Below are positions 35,321-49,200 of a stretch of DNA of 64,000 nt, one piece after another. Every line of letters starts with the position of its first letter. The first letter of the stretch is position 1. Source of the stretch: Oxyruncus cristatus (Eukaryota; Chordata; Aves; Passeriformes; Cotingidae). Below the pieces are notes generated by a model. It ran no database searches, was not told the origin of the DNA, and was given only the letters and a program-made list of their open reading frames with translations. Where the stretch lies: NCBI GenBank assembly GCA_013399855.1, contig VXAY01002462.1, positions 1,419,259 through 1,483,258 on the forward strand, written 5' to 3'. A program made the translations under genes and the position numbers.

Positions 35321-38300
35321 ACTCACCGTGGTACCAAAACATGGCTTTATGTGTTAACCGTACTGTTGTTATAGGTATTTGTATTGCTATAGTTACTAGC
35401 TGTGCCATTTCAGTCAAATCCTGTTTCCTTCGCCATCTACATATGGCCAGTGGAAGTAGGATAAGCTCTTCATGCTCTGGGGCACAGTCTTGCTTTCCTC
35501 ACTCAATATTGTTTTCAGCAGCAGTTCGTGTAACCATGAAAAGCATAACTGAGCCCCTACATTGCTTCTATGATCTTCAAAAACACCATGCAATGGATAT
35601 GACCCAAGGAAATTATCACTAACTTCAGCTTTTACTGCAGTGCTGCAAACTCATGTTAAGTTACTGGGAAAAAAACAACCCAATCAACAACACAAATACA
35701 GGTGGACTGTCACCAAACTATAGCTATAAGTGTTATAGTGACTGAGGTGGTGGTAAGAGAGAGAGCTCAGTTCTTCAGCTGTTTCAGTTCTCCCTGTTCT
35801 GCAAAACTTTGTTACCAGGAAAAGGCACACACTAGAGATTTATTTTCATCAGTTCAACAGTTTGTGCCATTAAACAAGATTACTTAAAATTAAACAAAAT
35901 CTCTAGCCTCCCCACCAACCCTTACAGTTCCTATTGATCCTTAATGCATCATATTACAAATTTATTTTATAAATACTGAATCTCCAGCCATGATATAAAG
36001 ATCTTATATAAATTTACTGGGGTGATGAGGAGCACGGAGTGAGAAGGCTGAAGGAAGTTAGATCTGAACATTCATTGTTCCAGAAATTCATCACTAACTA
36101 TTTTAAAAAAATTGAGCAGTTTTCCATATGTGCTATTGTTAAAGACTCTGCATGTCACACCGGATGATGTCTTGTGCAGCTGCACTGAGCCCTTGAAAGG
36201 AAATGGAGTTGTTCAGCCAGTCACTTATTTTTCAGCTTCTATCATTGTGTCAAGGTTAAAGCTTTCTTTCCTTAAGGATTCCAGCTGTAAACAAGCACCC
36301 ACTAACACCAACAGTCTCAAAAAAAAAATCATGGTTTATCTTTTAACAGAAGTTAAAACATCTGGTAGTCTTTTAGGTTGGTGCTATAATGCACACTTCA
36401 GTTTAACATCACTTAGCATTTCATTTAAAGGACATTTCCTTCATTAGAAAGTTCTTTCATTACAGGAGAAAAAACATAAATTAAGTCTCTTTAGAGACAT
36501 TTTGCTTTTAGTTGATACTCACAAATGCCGTACACCCTCACTCCCCCTCTCCAAACACAACCTCCCCCCAACAAACGCTCCCAAACCTTCTTCTATGGCT
36601 CTATTTATCTGGACTTTCTCCCTAAAGAGGAACTAAATAATCTTTATTTGTAGAAACAGGATTTGCTGGCAGAAATAAATTTCAAAATGCATATTCACAA
36701 ATATGTGGTCATTGGCTAAAAATTTTGGAAGTACAAAAATAAATATTGACTACAGCTTGTTTAGCAATCCATTTTTTTCAGTCTGTGCTAACCCATAACA
36801 ACAAAGGAGCTTAACATATTTATAACACTGATACATTTCATAATTAGAAATTAAAGATTTTGTGTTATTATGATGCATCTGTATTTAATAATTACAAAAA
36901 GGTGAATAAATGTTACTCTTTTTTTTTATTTCAGTAGCATTTTCCTTGGAAAATGGAAACCGCTTTACAAACCTAAAACACAGAGAATTTCTCTCTCCCT
37001 TCTTCTCTACCATCATGGGTAAAATACTCTCAGGAAAAACCCTCTCATGAGTATTACATTTCAGAGATCATTGATTGTTAAGCTGGAGAACATTCTTTTT
37101 CTATGATTTTTTGCATTGAACACTGCAAATACCCAAATTGTTATTGCTAGCATTATTGCACCATCATATCCTTTTCCAATGACTTTACATTAGTACTGTA
37201 AAAGCACAGAATAGAGATTACTATTTTGGACTTAATTTTATTTTTTTTGTATTATTTTTCTTAAATAACTTCTTCCATTAAATGAAATGTATGTCAGCAC
37301 CTTATTAAATAGCATGTAGTGTTGACATATATGGCACAACTGATCTTGAGTTGCTCTGGTGCAAAGAGGTGCAGTCCCTTTTTGCCACACTTATGCCACA
37401 CTCTTTTCATAAACAAGACTTTGGGATTGAGCTGGGTCAGCAGAGAACAACCAAGAAAAGATCAGAAGCCAAACGGAGTATTTCAGATAATTTTCACTGT
37501 TAACCATTTCAGTGCTGATGAAAAAAAAGTAGTATCAGGTGTGAACATAATGTGAACATCTGCCCGATGGCTGAGAGCTTTACCTTGCAGCTTGGGAATC
37601 AGATGGATGGTACTTGGGGTGCCAGCTTCTTTTCCCTCACAGCCCAGGTTAAATATTGACTGGACTGAACTCAAGGCTGTTTGTTACGTATGAGCCATGG
37701 TCATTATTAATGCAACAGCTCTCAGGGTCCAAAATGTGCTAAGCACTTTACAGAGACATAGGGCAAGCCAGGCCTCAATCTCACAAAGCTTACATATCAG
37801 TGTCAATTTTAGTCACAGTGACCAAATCTGCCACTCCTCCCTCTCCCTCCTTCCCTCCTGTTCCTGTTTCCCTGGACTGTGTTACCTCTCTAGTCACTTG
37901 GAAAATCAGAACACATATTTAGCTTCAGGAACCTGAAATTTGCCTCAGCATCTGAGTTTTGAAAACACCTAAACCCTTTGCAGATGGAATGGGGATTAAT
38001 AGCAAACTGTGGGATCAGTCCCCTCTGGTTGCATGGTGAGTAGAAAACCCTTCAGCCATACCAAGGGCTAAACAGATATCTGGAGTCATTTCTACCTAGA
38101 TACAGCAAAGGCTCCTGCACATGGTGGCAAAGGGAGTGGGGGAGTGGCAGCCTCCATCACTTATAAATCCATCATTAAATTATCTATTTTCAAATAAGTA
38201 ATATTGCAATTGTACAGATATCATTTTTTAAAGCAGCTTCATGTAGACTAGTTCCAGCTTCTCTGTGAGACACCGGCAGAACTGTAACATTTTCAGAGAA

Positions 38301-41300
38301 CAGGTTTTTGCTTCTCAGATATTCTGCCTCTTTTAGTCCATTCAGAGGAAATGACAGTTCAGGGTGAACTGGCAAAAAGTTATTTAGTTTAGATCAAAGG
38401 TTAAATTTTCAGCTCCCCTCTTTAATCATAAATAAGGTTTTGAAAACATGTTTTGTAAATGATGTTTTGTGAAATGAATTTCAAGGTGGCCTTTTAGGGT
38501 AGTCAGAATTACAAGAGCCAATGTGACACACATTTGTGTAGGAGAGGAAAAGGGATTTAAGTAAGCTTATCAAAACTGCTCATGTTGAGTTGCATTTTTC
38601 TCCAGCTGAATTCCTGCTCAGTTGCAGTTTACCAGTTGGGTCCTCCTCAAATTAAATCTACAGTTTTCTCTGCAAGGGAAGGGAAAAAGTAATAAATCAA
38701 AACTAATGAGATATTCTTTATACTATTGACGTCTTTATTTTTTCTTCCTGCGTCACTGTTAGATTTGAAAGGAGAAAACAAGGAGTGATATTGAATGTGA
38801 AAAATGAAAACTGCCCACCCGGTGAAAAGAAGGGAAGGAGGAAATCAGGAGGGTGAGTTAGCAATTCCTTAAGCAAATGCGATGTCTGTAATTTTCAAAC
38901 TTGACAATTGCACTGAGACACAGAGGAGAAGCGAACTGATTGAAAGAATGTTTGCTCTTTCATAGGCAGACTCATGAAAGAAGTACATCAGTCATTTTGC
39001 CCAGGCTGTGTGTAACACATGCACATCTCGAAACAGACACAGAATGGCAGCCACAGGAGGGTGGAGGATTCTCAACTGCTTTTCTTCCCCTGCTCTCTCT
39101 TCCTTCCCTGCAGGGAGAATATTGACACAACCCTTCCTTTCTCCTACCTCAAAATCTAGTCTGTTAAAACTTTCCCTATCCTTCTCTAGATGTATCCACA
39201 AAAGCCTGCGTAAATATTGTTTTTAGATTTAAAAATAGTATTATGCTATTTCTTTTTTCGCTATGTAATGCTTTTGTCTCCCTCCATCTCCAGCCCCTCC
39301 CTTAGCTCCCTCCCCCCCAGAATAACTGCCTGACTAGACTGAGCAAACATTGAAACAGACAACATGCGGATTGCTTTCAAATGCACAAAAAACGAAACCA
39401 TGAGAGAAGAGATAAAAACTGATAGGTTTCGTTTTCTCCATCTCTAATGGTGGGTGTTATTATAACAATACAGGTAAAATATTTTCCAGTGGAGGTGTTA
39501 TTTTTAAATTGATAATGTCTATAAGTTCAGACAGTGGTTGAGAAGTTGGCACTCATCCGCTTCTGTGTGCTGGAGCACTGGCATGTTAGGCAGAATGAAG
39601 AGTGCAAAGGTGCTGTGCTGATCTGTGCTCATCCATATCATTGCACCTGATTAATATCACATGTAGCCTTCTTGCAGTTCTGTAGGAAGATATATCTAGA
39701 GTTTGACTGTCACCAGACTGTATTAAATTTAGTGGGCATTTCTGTTGCACTCACCGCTTGATTTTTCCTGTCTGGCAGCTTCTGATTGTTATCCAGAAAG
39801 CCATTCCAAAGTCTAAGAAATTAAGTGGTGCTATAGGCTTGCTAGGGTTTGTTTTCAGCTGCTACTGGTTATTTGTCTACAGGCGGTTCTTCAGATACAG
39901 AAATTTGAATAAAATTAGTTGCGAAACCAGAACACTTTCTCACAAGTAAACCTTTGTAGTGAACAGACAGACACTGATTATGATGTGTAGCATTCCACAT
40001 GGTTACTGAATTTGTCAGTAATGCAGGCACATACATCTAAAAGTCTTGGCATTACTTCAGAGATGCTGCATATCCACAGTTCTGCCTTTAGTGGGGGCTG
40101 CAGAACACCAATTCTCTACAAATCGCCAACTTGCAGAAAGGTAACTTACATCCAATCCATCTTTCCTACAAGACCAGATATGTAAATATATTTGCTCATG
40201 ACCAGAAAGCTTCTGTTATTTCCTCTTGTACTATATCTGAATGTTGTTTCTGTCCACCTATCTCGATAATTAGCTTACACTCTACAAGAGTCCATCATTT
40301 GTTTTGCCTGAAATGTATGTCTGTGTGTGCAGTAGAGGACATTGGTATACACAAGACATAGGTAGTGAAACATCAACCTGTATTTTTGATGAGGCAGTGG
40401 AGAAGATTTGGATTTAAGTCTAAGTCCAAGAAAAAAGAGAATTTGTAATCAGCTTGTGTGAGAGAAAACTCTTTTCCTTGCACTTTCACTTATTTTCTTC
40501 CAGGACTCAAAAGATCACTGTCTGGAGCCATCAAAAATTCCTCCCTTATATGACAGACTAGAACTAGAAGTGGAACCTTTGTTGCCAGACTGACTCATCT
40601 GTCTGCCCTGAAGAAGAGCAATGCATATCTTTACAGCCCCTCTCACTTTATCTTTGGTGGATATAACCTGTAACTGTAACTGTGTAGTTAAGACCAAATG
40701 TTTTGCCTCAGTGTGTTGCAGACTTTCCAGGAAACTCAGAAAATCAGAAAATCGGTGCAAAAATCCACTGGGATCTAGGACTCTCCCTGGCTTTCACTTT
40801 CACCTGACCAAGGTTTAAAAAGTGACCATTCCTAATATTAATTCGTTATAAGTCATGGATAGCATATTCTACTGGTAGCCACTACAAGCATACAACTCGA
40901 TACATTGCAGCACAGAGAGAAAGGACAGTGTAGAAACTAGTGACAAGAGCTGACCCTTTCATCAGAGAAAAACTGATTATCAGTCAATTTTTCATTTGTC
41001 TGTGTAACACTCAAGACAGCAATTAACTACCTGTCTTTCTTCTTTTACTAATATCTGCACTGTGCTATGCAGGAAAAGAGTCTTAGTCAAAATTAACAAG
41101 GCAGAAAGCACTAGCTGGATAGCAATTAGCAGTGTCATAGCCATATCTTGCTAATAAGATGAAACAATAGAGAAGGAAATGTATTCTGTGTGTCTAATGG
41201 ATGCTGTAGATCAAATAACATCTTGGAGATTTCTGAAGCACTGTAAACAGAACGACTCCCTGTTGTGATAAGTCATCTTGGATCAATGGTGGAACTGGAA

Positions 41301-42450
41301 TAATCGCTGGCATGTAACTGATGTGAAGAAGGGAAAAATACAACATTCTGAATTTTGTGTTATCAGATGAACGGCTTCATTTGAGTCTGCAAGACTGTTT
41401 GACCAGCTCTGCACTGGGCAGGAGACAGACACTAATGAGGCTGGTTTGTTTTTGCAGACAGATGTCTACAATTCCACCTTTTCTCCCTCTTGTTGCCCAA
41501 CCTCAGCCCAAGATCAACATGATTCAAAAGCAGGTTTCATTTATCTGACATCCACATGTGCTCCTTTAGGGGATAGAGGTCTAGATAAATGGTCTGGGTT
41601 TTGAGGTCATCTCTGTAACAAGATTAAAAATATTAACTGGCTCATAAATTTGTTTTACCAGGGTAGCATTGCCTGGCTGAGCCTGTATCATTTTTATTGC
41701 TAGCTACAGTTATGTTTATTGACAGACAAGGATTATAAAATGATGACACAAAGCAGGAGTTATTCTGGGTTCCAGGAGGAACAATAAATTCTCCGCCTCC
41801 AGTTCTGGAAATGTTTCAAGGTTTTTTCTTCATGAATAGTTACTCTATAAAGGCACAGTGTTTTCTTGACTAACATTACTCATTTACTTCACCTATGTTG
41901 CTCCAATCAGTACAACAGAGATGCAGAAGAAAGCAGTATAATAATATAAAATTTACAAAGCCCTAAATACACAGAGCTGAAATTGTATTTTTTTCTGTAA
42001 ACCTTGTTTGCCAGCATCAAGAGCAGAGTTTCATCTGTCTAGGGATATTTCTAAACACAAAAAAAAGCATCAAAAAGGCAAACAAGAAAACTTGATAAAC
42101 ATGAGGATCTTAAATTGGAGAGAAGGAAATAAAGAACTTCTCTTTTAAATACACAACAGAATGACACAAAATCAAGCATACATCAGAAGTCTGTTGAAGC
42201 CCAAGGTTTCAAATGTTACTTATGTGTTTTAATGACACTAAGAAGTTGGATGACGTTTGCTGCCCAGTGCAACACATGACATAGAGGTGGTCTACTTCAA
42301 TGTCAGCGAATTTCAGATGTCAAGTTTTCCAAGCCTCTATCATTTATCTTACCTTCCTTTTGCCCTTTCAGTGTTTGTTTACATCTTTCCCATAGTCTGA
42401 CAACTGAAACTGCACTCTAACTGAGGACTCAATAGCTAGGTTGATTGAGA
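35321..42450. other. Intergenic, no gene recognised
   Basis: About 7 kb without supported exons, RNA genes or young transposons. Pyrimidine-rich runs occur near 37835-37875 and 39280-39320. Open frames are short and lack recognisable motifs. Confidence 0.6.
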
Positions 42451-42550
42451 AACACGGAAGGGTTGAGGCTGGAGAGAAGCTCTGGGAGGTCATCTGGTTC
42501 AACCTCCTTGATCAAGCAAAGTCACCTAGAGCCATCTAGAGCCTCTTACC
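42451..42550 (-). mobile_element. CR1 LINE 3' terminal fragment
   Basis: About 100 bases with CR1 3' landmarks: GGGTTGAGGCTGGAGAG, GGGAGGTCATCTGGTTCAAC, CTTGATCAAGCAAAGTCACC. Minus orientation, very truncated. It may be the 3' end of the older element that resumes at about 42760, with an internal deletion, or an independent insertion. Confidence 0.8.
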
Positions 42551-42759
42551 CTTTACAAATGAAAATTAATATATCCAAGAAAAAGAAGAATCTTTTTGAA
42601 CATAGTAGTGTCACTGTGTTGCCACTGTCTTTGTCCCCCTAACTTCTAACTCTTCTCTGCCTTGTACTGCTGCCTGTGTTTTCCCCATTTTGTACATGCA
42701 AAGCACTTCTATTGCAATTGCATGTGTCTCTATCAAATTTCCATCAGCTTATTTTCAAA

Positions 42760-43290
42760 CAACTTTCTAGTTTCTGGAACTCCTTCCAAATTTAAAAGCA
42801 TCCTCATAATTTCATCATCCAGATCATTGATCAGCAAAGGATTGAATAAAACTGGGCTCAGAAATACCCCATTTTAAATGTCCTCTCAGTTTGACAACAA
42901 ACCAGTGATAGTTTCTCTTTGATTTTGTTTTCTCAACCAGCCGTGAGCCTTCTCTGCAGTGATTTAATCATATACCTTAATTTGCTTACGAGAAGGCTCT
43001 GTAGGAGACTCAAAAGCCTTACTCAAGTCAAGATATATCACATCTACTGCTTCCCCCTTATTCACTTAACCTGTCAAAGAAAGAAATTAGATTGGTCTGA
43101 TACAATTTGTCCTTGACAAATTCACATTCACTAGACTATTATTACCCTCGAGGTGTTCATAAATTGATTGATTGATTCTCCACCATGCAGCTTCAGTTCA
43201 AGGAAAATCACTTCACCAGCATCTACTCTGATGTTCAGCTAATTGGGCTCAGTTCTGTGGTTTCAATTCTACTTTTGTAAGTTTGGTATT
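42760..43290 (-). mobile_element. Ancient CR1/L3-like LINE relic (reverse transcriptase region)
   Basis: Ordered landmarks on the plus strand match the complement of a decayed CR1/L3 reverse transcriptase: CATCCAGATCATTGATCAGC with AAAACTGGGCTCAG, then CTCAAGTCAAGATATATCAC, CTGTCAAAGAAAGAAATTAG, TTGTCCTTGACAAATTCACA, GGTGTTCATAAATTGATTG and GTTCAGCTAATTGGGCTCAG. It is heavily mutated, with no open frame. The divergence suggests an old insertion, older than the CR1 copies with intact tails. Boundaries by eye. Confidence 0.75.
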
Positions 43291-46200
43291 GTCTTCCCAA
43301 AAAGGCCTCCTCACTCTATTGACCGTGTGTTCTCTTCAGTCCCAAAGCTAACCAGGTTATATGAGCTTTACGTGCCGTACTCAAGAGCTCCAGACTAACG
43401 AACACTATCTGTGCTCACAAAAATAGCCTTCACCCTTTAAACCACCTCTCTCTACTGTACTATCAAACATAAAATCACTACCTGTTGATGAGTTATGTAC
43501 CAGTATAGGGGTGCATGCTACTGTGGTGCATAAGAAATAATTTTTTGGGATTTATGAAGAGCAGAACACAGTAGATGGTATTATTAATAAACAGTATTTG
43601 TAGTTTATGTAAATGGAACTGCCCAGAACTGCCTCATCTGCTTTTTTTTCCTACAAATAGGAACGGAATTTCATTTTTCTAAGCCATCGGACCCTGAGGC
43701 TCACATTTGGAATTCCATGATGATAGACACTACATAATTATTATTTTAATTAGAAAAGCTGTAAAATATTCTACTGTGTCTCTTAATTCTAGTGTTATAG
43801 CTGCCACAGAGGGCTTAGTCCTACAATGTTTTCAGTACAGACTTGAGCTGAGCACAGTTAGCTTTTCGCTCAGAACAAGATCCATACTTTGGCATGGCAT
43901 CCTCACAATGCAGAATTAGTTATCTGAAAGGCTGTTTGAACTCAAGTGGACCACAGGTATACTACACTATTACACACTGAAAATTTGACTTTTATGACTT
44001 ACGAGCAGAAGATTTTTTTGAAATCGTCAACATGCAGAAACCTACTTTTCTAGTTCTTATTTGGGCAAAACTCCTGCAACTAAGGAAGGATAGTCCAAGT
44101 TCAGTATGAGTAGATCGCAGTGTGAGCTCAGTGTGAGGTGAGCCTCAGTCACAGTCTTCTCCTAATTTTTGTTTGATCTTGGTTCCCTGTTAGGTTCTGC
44201 CATTGCAAAACTTATGCACAGAAATTCATTGGGACCACTCCCACTAGTAACTAAGATTTTTAGAATCACAGTACCTGTTTCCTAATCATGAATCAGAAAT
44301 AAATATTACTTTCCAACATCAATGTTTGAAGAGCTGAGACATTTTTAAGGGCCACAGAAGTACCAAAATAATAGACTATTTGTTTCAAAGATAATGCAAA
44401 ACACTGAATAGGTCATTATGGAATAATTTAATTTGAGGAAACATTACCACAGAGCAAAATGAATAGATTAATGGTATAATTTTGCTATTTATTTTCTTTC
44501 TCTGTTTGCAAAGATATAAAAGATACCATTTGTAGAATGATAACATTTTTTTATTCCATCATCTACCAGTGCAAATATATCCATTTACTTCATTTTATAA
44601 GCAGTTAAATTACTCTGACTCCTTATACACTTCTGTGAAAAAAGATTTACATGCCCCCTCTTCCACTCATTACTAAAGGCATGTTTGTGTTTGGTGTAGG
44701 GATACAGCATGATGCCTGAGGTAGGTTTCATCCCAGTTTGTATGTCCAATCACCGCTATACAGAGCCCTGCTACTAACAAGAAGTGGAAGCAAAGGAAGT
44801 TCTAAGAAATAGCACTGTACCTACACAAGTAAAGCCTCCCCTCTCAGTAACTGGGGTGGGCTACTTCCTGTTCTTCCTTTCCATGCAAGCCTACCCCACG
44901 AACAGTCCCATCACTGCTTTCATGTTCCTGCCACAGGTCTTTCAACAAGATATGAAAGCTAAGGTGATACAACAGGAAAACAAGTAGAGCCTCAAATATT
45001 CCATGAAAAATTAAAAGCTGTGAAGTAAGGAAATATATTTTAAAAGCCCACAGGAAATAAATTTTAAAATGCATTTCAGTTTAATTACCTATTAATTTGA
45101 ATATGAGACTGGGGTTGTATCTTGGTTTTCTGCCATAGTTTTATCTGTCTAACCAACAGCAACAAAATGAGCTTGCTTTGTGGTTCTGTAAGTGCAGCTG
45201 GCTAAGAACATTGTTCCCAGAGCTGCATGTGCTCCTCTTGACACTGCCAAGGTTACTTGTGAATAAGGGTCTTGTTTGCTTCTGCTGCATCAGAAAACAA
45301 TTAATCTTCATTGTTTACCAACTAGGAGTAATCAAAAGCAGTAGGGAAATTAACTGTAGTTTCTGGTACGTATGAAGATATTACAGAAACGAAGGTTAAA
45401 GTGCAAACTGTAGCTGTAGACAACTCCTAAACTGCCTCTTATGGGAAAACAAAGACCTAGGCATTTTACAAACAGATTTTTTTTTTTTTCACATTTCAGT
45501 GAAGACATATTTGATGGGATAAACTCCGGATGTGTGGTAAAGTGATCCAGAATCAGGATCTGCTCTGGAAACAGTTAAGGTCAGAGTGAATATACAAGAG
45601 CTGCTTTATTTGCTTGGCTTTGATTTGCAAAGGTGATTTTAGCAATACCAATGGGGAAATTTGGCTCTTTTTTACTAGAGCATAGAAGAAAAGTATGGAG
45701 AAGAGTAAGCGAGAATGCACATTTAGGGTACTGACACACTGCTCACCACTGTAATTACAGGAATAGATAGTTATCTAGGTTTGAACAGAGTGCAGAAATT
45801 AAAAGAGTTGAACTTCTGACTCTATATTACTGAGAGCTAGAAGTAAGAAAGGATTTGTGAGTCCACAAATTAGGCTCTGCTCTGCCCAAAACAGAAAACA
45901 CTCAGTTCACTGAGCAGAAACTAACGTCTAGCTTGTACAGAGAATCCTGAGCAGGTACCTGCTTTCAGCTAGTTAGCTGGCTAGCTGCTGAGCAGGTGTA
46001 AAAAATAAAAAATCATAGTTCCAGATTTATAAACACTACAAATGCAGTTGTGGAGAACTTTCTTGGGTTCAGCACCCCATGTTTTGCAGTTTACTGCCTG
46101 ATTAAAAGGCAGTACAGCACAGGATTCTACTGCAGTCTCCTGCACTGCAACCCATGTGAGGTTTCTTCTGCATGTGGCACATGTTTGCCACAGGGACTCT

Positions 46201-49200
46201 GTATCCCTTTAACTCTGTCATAACTTCCTTTAACAGAGAACATTCAGACTGGCTTTAAAAAAAAAAAAAAAATCAGATTTGGAAAGGTAAATCTGTCAAT
46301 TTTAAGCATAGCAGAATATAATTTGGAAAGAAACTGCAAACATGCTGCTGACAGGCAAATCAAAATAATTCGGTTTGTAGTAAATACCAGCAGGACAACA
46401 GGCGGCCTTTCTTAGACTCACATTCTAGGCCGGTGTTATGCACATTGGTAAAACTTCTATTTGTAAGCTTTTCTACAGAAAAGATACTTTATCCTGGAGT
46501 ATTTCAGCCCTATACAGCTGCTCCCTCACTACTCTGTGATTATCTGAGAAGCCAGCTGAAAGCTTGGTTTTAGGTTTCTCCTTTTTCATGTGGTATTGCT
46601 TTACTGCAGTTATTTGATGAAATGCTGTGTGTGATAAAGAAATGTGTTTCAGAGATAAACAGAAATACCCTTGTATAAGTATTTAAAGCCTCAGTCTTGT
46701 CATTAAACTGCTCACCAGTGGTTATGGTCTCCATCAGTGTTGCTCCTATGGGTGTCAGGATGGTGCAGAGTTCCATGGGCACAATGAGGGATTTGAAATG
46801 GGGGCCAAACACATAAAAAATAGGAGAGAACTCACTGGTAGTTAGAGTGGTTATTTCAGATGAGCTAGAGAGGGGCTAGGTGAAGAGAAGGGCAGCAGAC
46901 AGCTGTGCAGCAGTAGCCCTTTTCAAAATGGTAGACCGTGCAGGGATGCAGTGATCCTCCACTGAGGCATCCTAGCTGAGACACAGGGATAGTAGATTAT
47001 CATATGCTAATAGATATCCAACATGCTAATCGTAATTGTAGTAGAACTATCTGGCAGACTCAGGCAGGAATCGGCATCTCCCTGCATGTAAGAGAACTAA
47101 CACAGTGAAAAATTAGGAAAAAGGGGAAAATACAAGAAGCTTTAGAAATAATTATATCTGTAGATGAGACCAGTGCAAGGTCCTTTTTCTGCTTCCAAAG
47201 CACAGCTCTACCAGGAAGCTTTATGCTGTTTACCTTACATACTGCATGGCAAAATTTCTTCTAGGCGACCACTCAAGGAGGCGAAGAAAAATATTTTTTA
47301 GGAAAGATTGTCTTCAAATAAAGCAAAGCATAACTACTCAACAGGCTGGGAATGCTTTGGGACAGTCTGCTAGGACAGATGGCTGCTTAACAAGAATGGT
47401 CTCTTGACCAGGTTTCTCTGTCTGCATTCCAGGTGCCTGCATGTAAGGAAGCAGATTACATGTGCTGTTTCAAATGTGTATCGATTTGCCAATGGGAGAG
47501 AGAGAACTCCATCTTTGATAAAGAATTTGATTTGATGATCATTTACAGACCACACCACATGAAGTCTTGACACTGTTTCTTCACCCTAATTATTTTGTGA
47601 GCCATCTGGTGCACCTGCTGTTACAGTGAGGCAGGAATAACAGTTTTACACCCTCCCTCCCTTTTCTTTTCCTTTTTCTCACACTGAGATGGATCTTTTA
47701 AGTGAACATCCACCTGACGTGGCCAGACAGTGCAGATGTAGACGCAGGTGCAAACTCGGTCAACCATGCCTCCAGATGGCTCTTACTTATTAAGGCAGCC
47801 AAAGTAATAACCACAGACAAAGGACCTCCAAGAAAAAAAAAAAAAGAAAAGAAAAAAGACCATTCTGCAGGAAAACACTAGGTTCAGAGATGGAGTTTGT
47901 AAGGATCCTGGAGAGGTAATCAGCTTTCAATCTGTGGTGAAAACAGAGCTGGTCCAGTCCCCCTGAAATTTGGATGAAATGACAGATTGATAATTGAGCA
48001 ATCGGGAAAATGGTTAAAATGCAATAGTCTCTCCTAAAGGCTGATTACATAAGCATAAGTGCCATCAGCTAGATGCCAAGATAAAAGCCATGACTTCCTT
48101 TTCTCCTGCTGAGTAATATGCTCTGCAACCGAGAAAGCCAAGAGAAAAAAGCAGTAAGATATTTTATAGTCTGATTTCTTTTAAACATCAGAGGTATCAC
48201 ACTTCCAATGGCTGAACTCCAAGCAAACAACCAAGCAAACAAAACGAAACAATTGTGCCCTCCCTCAACCTCTCCCCTTAACATCTTTAATTACTGGCCA
48301 ACAAAGTGCAGAAGTTCAAAGGAATAAGTTTCAGGTTTGGGAAGTTGTCTCACTAGACAAGTTCATTTGGCAGAAGAAGCTCACAGGAGTCCAGAGGCCA
48401 CCTCTGCTCCCACAGTTGAATGAACTTCCCCTTATTGACCTGAATGCTCAGTAGGGTAACAGAGTCAGGGGAAAAAAAAATATCTTTTTCGACCAGCTAT
48501 TTCAACATACCTCCTTCAAGACTATCACAGATGACTTGGGGCTTTTCTGGCCTCAAGGGACAGCATAAAAAAGTGCCCTCCTCTTCAGTGATCATCCCAG
48601 CAGCCATGCTGCTTAAATGAGTGTTCTGCTAAGCAGAATTCATTGCTGCTTTCCACCTGTGTTTTCATGAGAGAGGATTTGTGGCAAAGTGCCCAGCAGA
48701 CACTGTACTGCTCAGGATAGCGAGTCCAAAAAACCAACATGCAAAAGTGATGGGAGGTGCAGATCCACAGGCAAGACTCCCTTGGCCCTGCCATGCTGAC
48801 AGTGGCACACAAACACCTGCAGGGTTGGCTGAAGAGCAGACTCAGCCCTGCTCCAGCTCCTCTGCAAAGTGAGAAGGAAAAGCCAGGGGTGGGAAACTTC
48901 ATAACAGCAAACCTTAGTGAGAGGTAGGGTTGCAATACACGCAAATCATGCTAAGCTCCCCAGTTTCAATCCACAATGACTGTGAAAGTGGCTTAGGTGT
49001 ATCTGTCCTCTGACAGGTGTTGTCTGAATTCTCCTGCTTAGAGGGGTCCTTAAAGCCTGAGACCTCAGAGCCATCAGCCCAAAGACTTCCATCATTAGGA
49101 AGGCGATGAGATCCCAAAGTTGTCTTCTAATTCCTGACATACCCTAGAGAATCAAATCAACTTTCTCATGTGTCTGACCAACACCCTTTGTCCAGCTTGC

